64,000 bases of DNA. Source: Snuella lapsa (GTDB lineage: Bacteria > Bacteroidota > Bacteroidia > Flavobacteriales > Flavobacteriaceae). The number at the start of each line of letters is the position of its first letter. The stretch's first letter is position 1. The translations under genes were made by a program, and so were the position numbers. The DNA lies in NCBI RefSeq assembly GCF_039539345.1, contig NZ_BAABCY010000007.1:1-64000 (forward strand), in the 5' to 3' direction. The notes below the pieces were generated by a model that saw only the letters and a program-made list of their open reading frames with translations, was not told the origin of the DNA and did not search any database. Shown here piece by piece: positions 27,530-35,924 of the stretch.

Positions 27530-29095
27530 ATGCTCAACACATCCAACCCGAACAACTACGAGTACACCACCAAACATTTAGAAGTCCACATTTTAGGGGG
27601 CATCAAGACCACAAAGCTCGAAACCCTACGCATCACATTAAGTGTGCAGAAACCCAAACAGCATAATGTGTTACGCCATAGCATTGACCTGTACAACGAC
27701 AACCAAGTAGAAAAGTTGGTGCGTAAAATAGCAGAACGCCTCGAAATAGGAACAAGTATAGCACGTAGAACGGTACAGGATTTAACGAAGGAACTTGAAA
27801 ATTACCGTTTTGTATTGTTGGAGCAATCGCAAGTTACAGCCACAGGAAAACAACTAACGGCTACGGAAATAAAAAAGGCGGAAGCGTTTTTAAAATCTAA
27901 AGACCTATTGAGCAAAACAAACGAGCTTATTGGCAAAAGCGGCGTTATAGGCGAAACCACCAACAGGATTTTAATGTACCTGATATTTACGAGCAGAAAA
28001 ACCAATAACCCATTACATTGCATCAGCTTGGGAAGTTCCGGAGTTGGTAAGACACATTTACAAAGTAAGGTTGCAGAACTCATCCCGGAAGAAGACAAAG
28101 TAGAAATAACCGTTTTAAGTGCCAATGCCTTTTATTACTTCAACCGCACAGAACTACAACACAAACTTATTTTAATAGAAGATTTAGACGGCGCAGAATC
28201 CGTACTCTATCCACTCAGGGAGCTACAATCCAAAAAGCGTATCACAAAAACCGTGGTACATAAAGATACCAAAGGCACAACCAAAACCATACACCTAACG
28301 GTCGAGGGGCCTGTAAGTGTAGCAGGATGCACCACACAGGAAAGCATTTATGAAGATAATAGCAACCGTAGTTTTTTACTGTACATAGATGAAAGCACAG
28401 AACAAGACCAACGCATAATGAACTACCAGCGGAGAGCCTCCGCAGGCAAGATAGACAAGCAAGGTCAAACGGATGCCGTACAATTACTGCAAAATGTACA
28501 ACGATGCCTAAAGACGGTTACCATCATAAATCCTTATGCAGAATACTTGGAACTCCCACAAAGTGTGTTTAAACCACGGAGAACCAACAGCCATTATTTA
28601 CAGTTCATTGAAGCCATTACTTTTTACAAGCAATACCAACGAGAAAAGAAATATGACGAGCAAACAGGCGAGGAATATATCGAAACCACCATCGAAGATA
28701 TAGAAGAAGCCAACCAACTTATTATAGAAGTGTTATTGCGAAAATCCGATACCATTACAGGAGCTTGCAGAAACCATTTAGAAAACTTGAAACAGTATTT
28801 AAAAGAGAACAATCAAACAACCTTTACCAACTCTGAAATCCGCAGACGGTTACGCATCAAGGAAACGACCTTAAGGCGGTACAACAAACAGTTGTTGGAA
28901 GAGAATTATATACAAAGAGTAAAATCTAAAACTAAGAGTTACTGTTTTGAAATCGTGGACGTGGACGAATACAGCAACCTCAAAGAGCAGATAAACAGCG
29001 CATTGCAAAACTGTATCACACAGATAGAACTCGCCATATCGCCACAAAGTCACCACGGGCAAAATGGCGAGGTTAAAACAAAGAAAGCCAGTTGA
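27530..29095 (+). CDS. AAA-type ATPase of the recombinase element
   Basis: A 521-residue protein from the ATG at 27530 (an earlier in-frame TTG at 27443 is less likely). The N-terminal part is helical; the ATPase core has Walker A GSSGVGKTH near residue 170 and Walker B LILIEDLDG near 212, then a sensor region (VSVAGCTTQESIYEDNSNR). A C-terminal winged helix (FTNSEIRRRLRIKETTLRRYNKQLLEE) should bind DNA. It overlaps the first recombinase gene by 32 bases, so the two are coupled. By analogy with DnaA/TnsC-like helpers it may load or activate the recombinases; that is inference. Confidence 0.7.
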   Translation: MLNTSNPNNYEYTTKHLEVHILGGIKTTKLETLRITLSVQKPKQHNVLRHSIDLYNDNQVEKLVRKIAERLEIGTSIARRTVQDLTKELENYRFVLLEQSQVTATGKQLTATEIKKAEAFLKSKDLLSKTNELIGKSGVIGETTNRILMYLIFTSRKTNNPLHCISLGSSGVGKTHLQSKVAELIPEEDKVEITVLSANAFYYFNRTELQHKLILIEDLDGAESVLYPLRELQSKKRITKTVVHKDTKGTTKTIHLTVEGPVSVAGCTTQESIYEDNSNRSFLLYIDESTEQDQRIMNYQRRASAGKIDKQGQTDAVQLLQNVQRCLKTVTIINPYAEYLELPQSVFKPRRTNSHYLQFIEAITFYKQYQREKKYDEQTGEEYIETTIEDIEEANQLIIEVLLRKSDTITGACRNHLENLKQYLKENNQTTFTNSEIRRRLRIKETTLRRYNKQLLEENYIQRVKSKTKSYCFEIVDVDEYSNLKEQINSALQNCITQIELAISPQSHHGQNGEVKTKKAS

Positions 29096-30059
29096 TTACA
29101 TGCAACTCGCCACAAAATCCCAAAAGTATAACCAAGTGAAAAAACTAAAATTAAAAAGCAAAACGTATAAAGCCCTTTTAGTGTCCTTTAAGGACTGGTT
29201 GGATATATTGGGTTATAGCAAGGGCATTATAAAATACTCACCTATTTTTTTACGGGAGTTCTTTTACTGGCTAGAACAGAACGGGCATACCAACATAACC
29301 ACAATCACACGAAAGGACATTACAGATTACTACCAATATTTAAAGCAAAGACCCAATGAAAATTATGGTGGAGCGTTAAGTAACCCATCCTTGAATGGTC
29401 ATATCAGCACACTCAAACGCTTTAACGAATACCTGAAAAAGCACAATGCTAAAAGCCTGTCCATACACCTGCGTTTTGAACGTACCGACAAGCTGAACGA
29501 AACCGATATACTGACCCAATACGAAATAAAAGAGCTGTTTAAAGCAACGGATTACACAAGCCCATCACGGAAATTTAGGTTACGGGATAAAGCCATATTG
29601 GTAGTACTGTACAGTTGCGGACTACGAAGAAACGAAGCAGTAAACCTGAATCTTAACGATGTTCTTTTTGATAAAGAGCGTATCGTGGTCAGAAAGACCA
29701 AGAACAACAGGGAGCGTTATGTACCAATCAATCCGTACAACCTGCGAATACTGGAAGATTATATTTACGATGCCCGACCAGAGTTCTACAAAGCCAACCA
29801 AAGCGAAGCATTGTTCGTAAACTCGCAAGGTGGCAGATTGGGCGGTATGAGCTTTAAACTGCGGTTGCGTATAATCATAAAAGCTGCAAACGATAGCGGG
29901 ATTACAGAAAAGCGCATCACGCCCCACAAATTAAGGCACAGTATAGCAACACATCTGCTCGAACAAGGCGTAGCCATAGAAGCGGTCAGCCAGTTCTTGG
30001 GGCATACCTCTTTAGAATCCACACAAGTATATACCCATTTAATCAAACAAGAACTATGA
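29064..30059 (+). CDS. Tyrosine recombinase, complete active site
   Basis: A 331-residue phage-type integrase. An N-terminal SAM-like core-binding domain (about residues 35-125) is followed by the catalytic domain with Arg in CGLRRNEAVNL, HKLRHSIATHLLEQG (His-x-x-Arg), GHTSLESTQVYTH (His … Tyr) and a Lys in the beta-hairpin (RKTKNNRERYV). All catalytic residues are present. It resembles XerC/D. It forms an operon with the ATPase upstream and a second, degenerate recombinase 38 bases downstream. Confidence 0.9.
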   Translation: MARLKQRKPVDYMQLATKSQKYNQVKKLKLKSKTYKALLVSFKDWLDILGYSKGIIKYSPIFLREFFYWLEQNGHTNITTITRKDITDYYQYLKQRPNENYGGALSNPSLNGHISTLKRFNEYLKKHNAKSLSIHLRFERTDKLNETDILTQYEIKELFKATDYTSPSRKFRLRDKAILVVLYSCGLRRNEAVNLNLNDVLFDKERIVVRKTKNNRERYVPINPYNLRILEDYIYDARPEFYKANQSEALFVNSQGGRLGGMSFKLRLRIIIKAANDSGITEKRITPHKLRHSIATHLLEQGVAIEAVSQFLGHTSLESTQVYTHLIKQEL

Positions 30060-30097
30060 GGTCGAGAGCCTCGACACGCAAACATTAAACCTATATT

Positions 30098-30988
30098 ATG
30101 GAAAACTACGAAGCATACCTATTACAGAACCAGTACAGCCAAAACACGGTTACAATCCACAAAAGGCGTATCAAGCGTTTTAAAGGTTGGCTCAAAAATT
30201 ATGGCATAACGGCACAGGAATTAAGTTACAGCAACCTCTTGAAATACGCCAAATATTTACAGACGGAAAAGAAATATGAACGTTCCTCTACCAACAATGA
30301 ACTGCGAGCGGTCAAGCTCTATTACGATTACCTGATGGCCAAAGGAGACATGATGGAGAACCCTGCCGAGGATATGGCCATACGTGGCAAACGTATCAAG
30401 GTGTTAAACAACCTGCTTAGTGAAGAAGAACTGGAAGACCTTTATTACAGTTATGATATTGAGCATCACGACACCTTTTTCAAGGCCACCAAATTACGGG
30501 ATAAAGTGGTGTTGGGCTTTATGGTATTCCAGGGCATCACGGAAGTGGAGCTTTACCATTTACAGGAAGAATACCTGCAACTAAGCAAAGGAAAAATAGA
30601 TATACCAAGTACCAGACGTAGCAATGCAAGGACTATAAAATTGCAACCTTGCCAAATGATGGACTTAATGAACTATACCAGTTCCACGAGGCAATATCTA
30701 GCCAACAGGATAAAGACCACCAATAACGAACAACTCATTTTTGGAAGCACATCACAGATACACAGCATAGCGCACAGGATTATAAAAAACCTAAAGCAGT
30801 ACAACCACAAGGTAACAAATGGTTCACAGTTAAGGGCAAGCCTTATAGTAAACTGGCTATCAAAACATAACCTTAGACAAGTACAGTACCTAGCAGGGCA
30901 TCGTTACATAAGTTCTACCGAAAAATACGTACAGGACGATTTAGAGAACCTGCACGAGATAGTAAACAACTTCCACCCAATAAGTTAA
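30098..30988 (+). CDS. Tyrosine recombinase with degenerate active site
   Basis: A 296-residue recombinase-fold protein with an intact SAM-like N-terminal domain. In the catalytic domain the first Arg is lost (GITEVELYHL where GLRRNE is expected) and the His of His-x-x-Arg is replaced by Ser (SQLRASLIVNW). The second Arg, GHRYISSTEKY and the Tyr remain. It is probably a structural or regulatory partner of the active recombinase, as in other paired-recombinase elements. The orderly sequence and open frame argue against it being a pseudogene. Confidence 0.8.
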   Translation: MENYEAYLLQNQYSQNTVTIHKRRIKRFKGWLKNYGITAQELSYSNLLKYAKYLQTEKKYERSSTNNELRAVKLYYDYLMAKGDMMENPAEDMAIRGKRIKVLNNLLSEEELEDLYYSYDIEHHDTFFKATKLRDKVVLGFMVFQGITEVELYHLQEEYLQLSKGKIDIPSTRRSNARTIKLQPCQMMDLMNYTSSTRQYLANRIKTTNNEQLIFGSTSQIHSIAHRIIKNLKQYNHKVTNGSQLRASLIVNWLSKHNLRQVQYLAGHRYISSTEKYVQDDLENLHEIVNNFHPIS

Positions 30989-31086
30989 AAAAGCATCCTA
31001 TGAAAACATATATCAGAAGTCCATAGAATTAAAGAAAACACCGTACATTTATCTCAAACAGTTACAAAAATAAATTACAATTTTTG

Positions 31087-31159
31087 CCCGTAGGCTACGA
31101 AGTGGGAATGCGAAAGCTCCAAACGCTGTAACTGGCGTGAGACTTCTAAGGCTTACGGG
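31087..31159 (+). ncRNA. Candidate structured RNA (cloverleaf-like)
   Basis: A 73-base segment folds well on paper. The outer stem 31087-31095/31151-31159 (CCCGTAGGC with GCTTACGGG) is 9 bp with one G-U pair. An inner stem GAAGT/ACTTC (31099-31103/31142-31146) is followed by two arms: one closed by a GAAA tetraloop (GC-GAAA-GC) and one with stem ACGC/GCGT. It is GC-rich in an AT-rich gap, 27 bases before a small ORF. It could be an untranslated regulatory RNA, a riboswitch-like leader or a recombination site. No known class was recognised. Confidence 0.5.
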
Positions 31160-31185
31160 TTTTATATTCTCAAAATAGTTACAAA

Positions 31186-31464
31186 ATGAATCCACACGAA
31201 TTTAAGTCAAGGTATGGCCATACCCTGCAAACAGACCCCGAGACCAAACAGCATTATATAAAACTACCAATCAGCAACTTGAACGAGCTTGCCTATATGC
31301 ACGAATCGTTACTTGAAAATATATTGCTGTTAACGCAATTAGAGAAAAGGCACTATAAAAGAGAACAGTTGCAAAGCGTGATGTACTGGCTCTGTAAAAT
31401 TGTTTTACTTAGCTATCCGCATGATGAAATTAATGGATTAACCGAATGGTTGAAATCTGAATAA
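31186..31464 (+). CDS. Unknown 92-aa protein of the recombinase element
   Basis: A small soluble protein (MNPHEFKSRYGHTL…) with a helical C-terminal half. It follows the candidate structured RNA by 27 bases and precedes the hairpin array. I recognise no family. The order ATPase, recombinase, recombinase, small protein suggests it is the last protein gene of that mobile element. Confidence 0.55.
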   Translation: MNPHEFKSRYGHTLQTDPETKQHYIKLPISNLNELAYMHESLLENILLLTQLEKRHYKREQLQSVMYWLCKIVLLSYPHDEINGLTEWLKSE

Positions 31465-31469
31465 ACTAA

Positions 31470-32115
31470 GTCCACGCAAAGCAAGTCCAATATTATCGTT
31501 CCTCAAAACCCTCTGTACTTGCTTTGCTTCCTATCCTCGCTCCGCCCAAGCTATGTTTACATAATTGGCATTATAATACTGCCGACATCATCCACGCCGA
31601 ACCAAAGCCGTAGTTATAATGGAAATTATGTAAAATATCCGCTAATCCGACGCACAAATACGAACTGAAAAAGGACAAAAATTAATACTTCAAGATGTGT
31701 GCGTGTGGCCACAAATAGCCCAAAGCATTACGGGACGTTCAATCGGCACTTTGCCTATCATTTTAAAAAGCTGAAGATTGCCGTTGCGCTCAATAATCCA
31801 CTTCTTAAATCTTCATCTTTTTAAAACGTTTGCTTCCGATGCAAACGTTACGATAATAGTTAAAAAAGAGGCTGGTCTGTGCGGTGGATTTTTAACTGTT
31901 ATTGGAATGCAACAAACGAAGTGCGTTAGTGCGCCAGAGTGAGCAAAAGCGTCGGAAGCTCGGGCGAAGGGAGTATTTTACATAAAACTGGTTATAGCTA
32001 CGCCATTGACGGTGCGAGGAAGTACTATAACCCGTTTTATGTAACTTGACGAGGGAAAGGGAGCAAGTAATATACAGGGGTTTTTGAGGCACGAGAATAT
32101 TGGATATTACTTGCG
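31470..32115. repeat. Array of imperfect palindromes with inverted structured copies
   Basis: A 650-base gene-free stretch with at least six hairpins. The outer hairpins are 31476-31486/31517-31527 and 32063-32073/32104-32114: both have perfect 11-bp stems and 30-base loops, and the loops are 26/30 identical after reverse-complementing while the stems differ. Next inwards, 31556-31576/31614-31634 and 31978-31997/32025-32044 are ~20-bp stems ending in TTACATAA/TTATGTAA. Between them are 31761-31779/31808-31826, 31825-31833/31841-31849 and 31855-31866/31889-31903. The right half is an inverted copy of the left half in structure. Confidence 0.75.
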
Positions 32116-32220
32116 TGGGAATAATCATAAAAACCATATATTTACGGGTAACAAAACGTTCTTTAAAATATTTTTTAAGGGTTCGCCCTGAAAAAAAGCG
32201 ACCGAGTTTTTATTTTTTGT

Positions 32221-33603
32221 ATTAGCTATGATACTAATGGCAATATGTTGCGGGATTACAACAAGGGTATTTCATCGAATATTGCATACAACCATTTGAA
32301 TTTACCGACCAACGTCCCATTGAGCGGAGGAAATATTTCCTATATTTACGATGCAACAGGTATAAAACTTAAGAAAACAGTGAGTAACGGAGCCACCACG
32401 GTCTATGCTGGCAATTATGTTTACGAAAAGCCCTACAACAGTGCCGAGACCTTAGAATTCTTTAACCACCCTGAGGGCTATGTGGATGCCGTAAATGGTT
32501 ATAAGTATGTGTACCAGTACAAGGATCACTTGGGGAATGTTAGGTTGTCCTATATGGATAGTAATGGAGATGGACAGATTACTGCTTCTAGTGAAATTTT
32601 AGAGGAGAACAATTATTATCCTTTTGGCTTGGAACATAGGGGTTACAACAAGGACAATGTTCTAAGCACCAATATAGCACAGAATTATAGATACAATGGG
32701 AAAGAGCTTAACGATGAGTTAGGTCTTGACTGGTATGATTACGGTGCTAGGAACTATGATGCTGCATTGGGTAGGTGGATGAATATTGATCCGTTGGCTG
32801 AGCAAATGCGAAGACACTCACCTTATAATTATGCGTTTAATAATCCATTGCGTTTTACTGACCCAGATGGAATGGCACCAATTGATGAAGTTGATGAACC
32901 TCAAAATCTTGACCCTTTTGGTAATGAATATGGCGATGAAGGTAGAGATTATGATGACCCTGTTGATTTAGGAAAAATGTTGGGAGATGATTTCTTTAAT
33001 AACAGACCCGGGTATTATACTGAAAGTACAGGAGATGATGATAATTCTGGTTCATCCGAAGAAGGAGGGGAAGATGAAGATTGTTGTGGTGGAAATTCAG
33101 AATCCACGCAGATTTTAGGCTCGACATATTTAGTATGGAATGCCGATGGAACAACATCTTTAGCAAGTATGACTCCTGTTAGTTTATTATCATTAGTTGA
33201 AGAATCTTCTTCTGGATTGTCATGGAGAACTCCAGTTGGAGCTGGCTTGGTTTTATCAGGACAACCTCTATTAGGCAAAAGATTCATCACGAAAGCATTT
33301 GGTAATGCTCCTGCTGCTTCTAGGGGAACTTCCTTGGCTTCAAGATTTTTTAGCAAAGTTTTGCCTTTTAACTCTCCGGTTAGATTACCTACTTTAAATG
33401 GAGGTGTGACCACTCCATTGAGATGGACAAGAACTAAATTGGTTGGTAGATTCGTTGGTAGATGGATTCCATTTGTAGGATGGGGGTTATTAGCATATGA
33501 TGGTGCTAGCATGTTGTATAATGCAAAACCCATGGGGATTCAAAATCAGACTAGAAATGGTTATGGTAAAAAGCCTCATGAAAGGACGTACATAAGGAGA
33601 TAA
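32221..33603 (+). CDS. Orphan RHS C-terminal module with alternative tip
   Basis: RHS homology begins at about 32221 (SYDTNGNM), just before the first in-frame ATG at 32245, and closely follows the C-terminal part of the 1575-residue RHS protein: YNHLNLPT, FNHPEGYVD, YKDHLGNVRLSYMD, ARNYDAALGRWMNIDPLAEQM, then DPDGMAP. After that motif the tip is quite different: an acidic linker, a CC pair, and a Gly/aromatic C-terminal region (GRFVGRWIPFVGWGLLAYDG). There is no signal peptide or shell part, so it is a displaced cassette that could replace the tip of the full-length gene by recombination. It is probably not expressed on its own. Confidence 0.85.
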   Translation: MSYDTNGNMLRDYNKGISSNIAYNHLNLPTNVPLSGGNISYIYDATGIKLKKTVSNGATTVYAGNYVYEKPYNSAETLEFFNHPEGYVDAVNGYKYVYQYKDHLGNVRLSYMDSNGDGQITASSEILEENNYYPFGLEHRGYNKDNVLSTNIAQNYRYNGKELNDELGLDWYDYGARNYDAALGRWMNIDPLAEQMRRHSPYNYAFNNPLRFTDPDGMAPIDEVDEPQNLDPFGNEYGDEGRDYDDPVDLGKMLGDDFFNNRPGYYTESTGDDDNSGSSEEGGEDEDCCGGNSESTQILGSTYLVWNADGTTSLASMTPVSLLSLVEESSSGLSWRTPVGAGLVLSGQPLLGKRFITKAFGNAPAASRGTSLASRFFSKVLPFNSPVRLPTLNGGVTTPLRWTRTKLVGRFVGRWIPFVGWGLLAYDGASMLYNAKPMGIQNQTRNGYGKKPHERTYIRR

Positions 33604-33783
33604 AATTATTACTAGTTATTATTTAAAATTTTTAGTTAATCATCTACGAATAAACTCAGATTTAAGAGGTATCTTTGAATAAGGATACTTAGTCTATAAT
33701 AATGTCGAATTAGTGAAAAAGAATCAGATTATTTTAGTAAATGAAATATTAGTTTGTATTATAATTTAGTAGTAATAGGATAA

Positions 33784-34176
33784 ATGTTAGAAAAAGTCTT
33801 AAATAAAAGGTGGTATAATAGATTAAATAAAATTTTTATTAATAGACAACCATTCAGTAAAAGTAATTTTATTAATGAAGTTCTAGCAGATGATTCGTTA
33901 AAAAAAGAGTCGATAGAAGTTGTTTATGACTATATTTTTGAATATTTACCACAAACCTTAGATAAGAATTTATATCCTTCTGATGATTTAATTAATGATT
34001 ATGATATAGATGATGAAGATATAGGAGATATAATGATTAAAGTTTTTAAAAAATTAGGATTGAATTTCCCCAATGTTAATGAACAAACAATGTTTTACGA
34101 ACAATATGGGGATAAGTTAACTATCCTTCAGATGATTAAATTTGTTGAGTTTTTTAGACGTAATAGAGAAGACTAA
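33784..34176 (+). CDS. DUF1493-like small protein, candidate immunity
   Basis: A 130-residue acidic protein whose middle (LYPSDDLINDYDIDDEDIGDI) resembles DUF1493, an acyl-carrier-like fold that occurs near polymorphic toxins and in small operons. It lies 180 bases after the orphan RHS tip, the usual place of a cognate immunity gene, and is followed by a terminator. The immunity role is inference from position. The base composition is very AT-rich, like the tip and unlike the RHS core. Confidence 0.6.
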   Translation: MLEKVLNKRWYNRLNKIFINRQPFSKSNFINEVLADDSLKKESIEVVYDYIFEYLPQTLDKNLYPSDDLINDYDIDDEDIGDIMIKVFKKLGLNFPNVNEQTMFYEQYGDKLTILQMIKFVEFFRRNRED

Positions 34177-34287
34177 CGTTTAAATTTAAGGTAGTGTCTC
34201 AAATGGTCACGGTATAAATTAGTTGGTACACTATTATTTTATTTTAACTATTTGATTACAAGTAAAATACATTAAATTTAAAAATAT

Positions 34288-34320
34288 AAACAGGTATACT
34301 TAGGTATGCCTGTTTTGTTT
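34288..34320 (+). terminator. Hairpin terminator after second RHS module
   Basis: Stem CAGGTATAC/GTATGCCTG (one G-T pair) flanked by A and T runs, about 110 bases after the DUF1493-like gene. It closely resembles the hairpin at 26819-26850. Confidence 0.65.
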
Positions 34321-34399
34321 TAAAGCTCCCAAAGTCTTTAAAACAGATACTTATGGAACCCTCTTGGGTTAGATTAGTGGATACTTGACCCGTGTCAAC

Positions 34400-34414
34400 C
34401 TTACCAAAAGTAAG
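34400..34414. promoter_or_regulatory. Dyad operator copy 3 (CTTAC-N5-GTAAG)
   Basis: CTTACCAAAAGTAAG, extended to AACCTTAC…GTAAGGTT (8-bp arms), has the same half-sites and spacing as the two dyads at 16.9 kb. It lies upstream of the IS1 transposase and the second secretion half-operon, linking the two halves to one regulator. Confidence 0.55.
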
Positions 34415-34477
34415 GTTTTAGCTTATTAGTGACTTCCAAAAAACAAATACATTTACCGATATAGATAACAATTTTTT

Positions 34478-35158
34478 ATGGAATGTAGGAGATGCCAAGG
34501 GAAGTGTAATAAAAATGGTTGCCAGGTCGATGGTGTACAACGCTATTATTGTCGAAACTGCAAATTAAGTCAACAAAAGACCTATACCTATAAGGCCTAT
34601 AGGGCATCGACAAATAGAAAGATTCATACCTTATTGATCAATAGTTGTGGCATCAACGATATTTCAAGGATATTGCAAATTTCAAGACACACCGTAAGGA
34701 AGCGGCTTTTACAAATGGCCAGATCCCTAAAGCCTTTAAAAACCCATGCTTCTTATCAAAACTATGAAATGGACGAAATGCACGTCAAAGTATTGGGCAT
34801 GGGAGATTATTGCTACCTAAGCTATGCCATAAACAGGAACACAAAAGAAGTCATCCATTTTTGTATTGGCAGCAGAACCTCCAAGCAACTGTATGAGATA
34901 GTACATAAAGTGTTGCTAATGTCCCCCAAATATATTTATACGGACAAATGGCTTCCCTATAAATCCATAATCCCTAGCCAAATGCACCGTTTCGGCAAGA
35001 TTTTCACAAACCGTATCGAGAGGTACCATCTTAATCTACGTACCCATTTAAAGTGCCTTTCCAGAAAAACAATTTGCTATCCTAAAAGTATAAAAACTCT
35101 AGAAGCGATGGTGAGTCTATACTTTTGGGGACATACCTTAGATTTAAAAACATTATAA
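34478..35158 (+). CDS. IS1-family transposase
   Basis: A 226-residue IS1-type transposase: an N-terminal zinc finger (CRRCQGKCNKNG … YYCRNCK), a HTH (GINDISRILQISRHTVRKRL), then a DDE-type core with YEMDEMHVKV, YTDKWLPYKS and RIERYHLNLRTHLKCLSRKT. It is intact. The element ends are uncertain: GGTAGTGTCTCAAA (34190-34203) and, inverted, TTTGGGGACATACC (35124-35137, inside the gene) are possible terminal repeats, but no clear target duplication is visible. It separates the third dyad from the secretion genes and ends exactly where the next gene begins. Confidence 0.88.
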   Translation: MECRRCQGKCNKNGCQVDGVQRYYCRNCKLSQQKTYTYKAYRASTNRKIHTLLINSCGINDISRILQISRHTVRKRLLQMARSLKPLKTHASYQNYEMDEMHVKVLGMGDYCYLSYAINRNTKEVIHFCIGSRTSKQLYEIVHKVLLMSPKYIYTDKWLPYKSIIPSQMHRFGKIFTNRIERYHLNLRTHLKCLSRKTICYPKSIKTLEAMVSLYFWGHTLDLKTL

Positions 35159-35920
35159 ATGACACATCCCTTCAAAACATATAAAGGTATTTTTTATTCT
35201 GCTCTAGTAATTATTTCGTTTGTCATATTACATTCATGTGGTTCAATGCCAATAAACCGGGAAGTTCAAAGAACAACGACCCAAAGCGTCCAAATGGGAA
35301 GTGTGGCAAGTTCTAAAGATTTTATGTTACAACAAGCATATAATACTGCTGCTATTCCGGAATACGAAAAAAACATTAAGGTAGCCGTATCCATAATTCC
35401 CTTTTCCAAAACAACACACAAATCTTTTTTAAACGCCCGAAGTAGACAATCTTCTAATGTTACTATCCACTACGTGGATTCACTGGATAGTAAACCCACT
35501 TACGTACATTTAAAACTCTCTGACCAAATATCTATAATAGAAGCCTTAAACGACCAAATTAATAAAGGTGTTAAAGACTATTTGAGCTTAAACCCGGATG
35601 CGGAAGTCATTACAGGCGTGTCCATGGCATTCAATGAACCAGAAATAAAGAGACTTACAACTGCCGAATCGGTATTCCTGGTAGAGACCGAGCCGAAAGT
35701 CTATGCCCTACAACTTATAAATGAAAATGCGGCACCTCAATATATAAAGTTTAATCAAGGGGTTGTATTTGCGTATAATTCCTCCAACTGCTGTTGGCAG
35801 GAAAACAAAAAACATCGCATTAATATTATTGATTTGGTGGGCCAATACGATAACTGCCCTAACAGAACTTACCGTTCCGCCCATAGGGCTAAAAAAAGAA
35901 TCAACTATTATAAACTATAA
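35159..35920 (+). CDS. Lipoprotein of the secretion operon
   Basis: A 253-residue lipoprotein: an N-terminal hydrophobic segment ending in a lipobox-like LHSCGS (Cys at about residue 26), then a mixed alpha/beta body and a basic C-terminus. It begins one base after the IS1 transposase stop. As the first gene of the second half-operon it could be a pilotin or assembly lipoprotein for the secretin; no homology is recognised, so this is a guess from context. Confidence 0.6.
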   Translation: MTHPFKTYKGIFYSALVIISFVILHSCGSMPINREVQRTTTQSVQMGSVASSKDFMLQQAYNTAAIPEYEKNIKVAVSIIPFSKTTHKSFLNARSRQSSNVTIHYVDSLDSKPTYVHLKLSDQISIIEALNDQINKGVKDYLSLNPDAEVITGVSMAFNEPEIKRLTTAESVFLVETEPKVYALQLINENAAPQYIKFNQGVVFAYNSSNCCWQENKKHRINIIDLVGQYDNCPNRTYRSAHRAKKRINYYKL

Positions 35921-35924
35921 GACA

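Noticed and set aside
30098..30988. Pseudogene call for the second recombinase
   Set aside because: The frame is intact and full length, the fold motifs remain, and it is closely spaced with the active recombinase; a non-catalytic partner is more likely.
31470..32115. Integron attC sites
   Set aside because: The hairpins have attC-like size, but I do not find the RYYYAAC and GTTRRRY boxes at the stem ends, and there is no integron integrase or cassette ORF. A different structured element is more likely.
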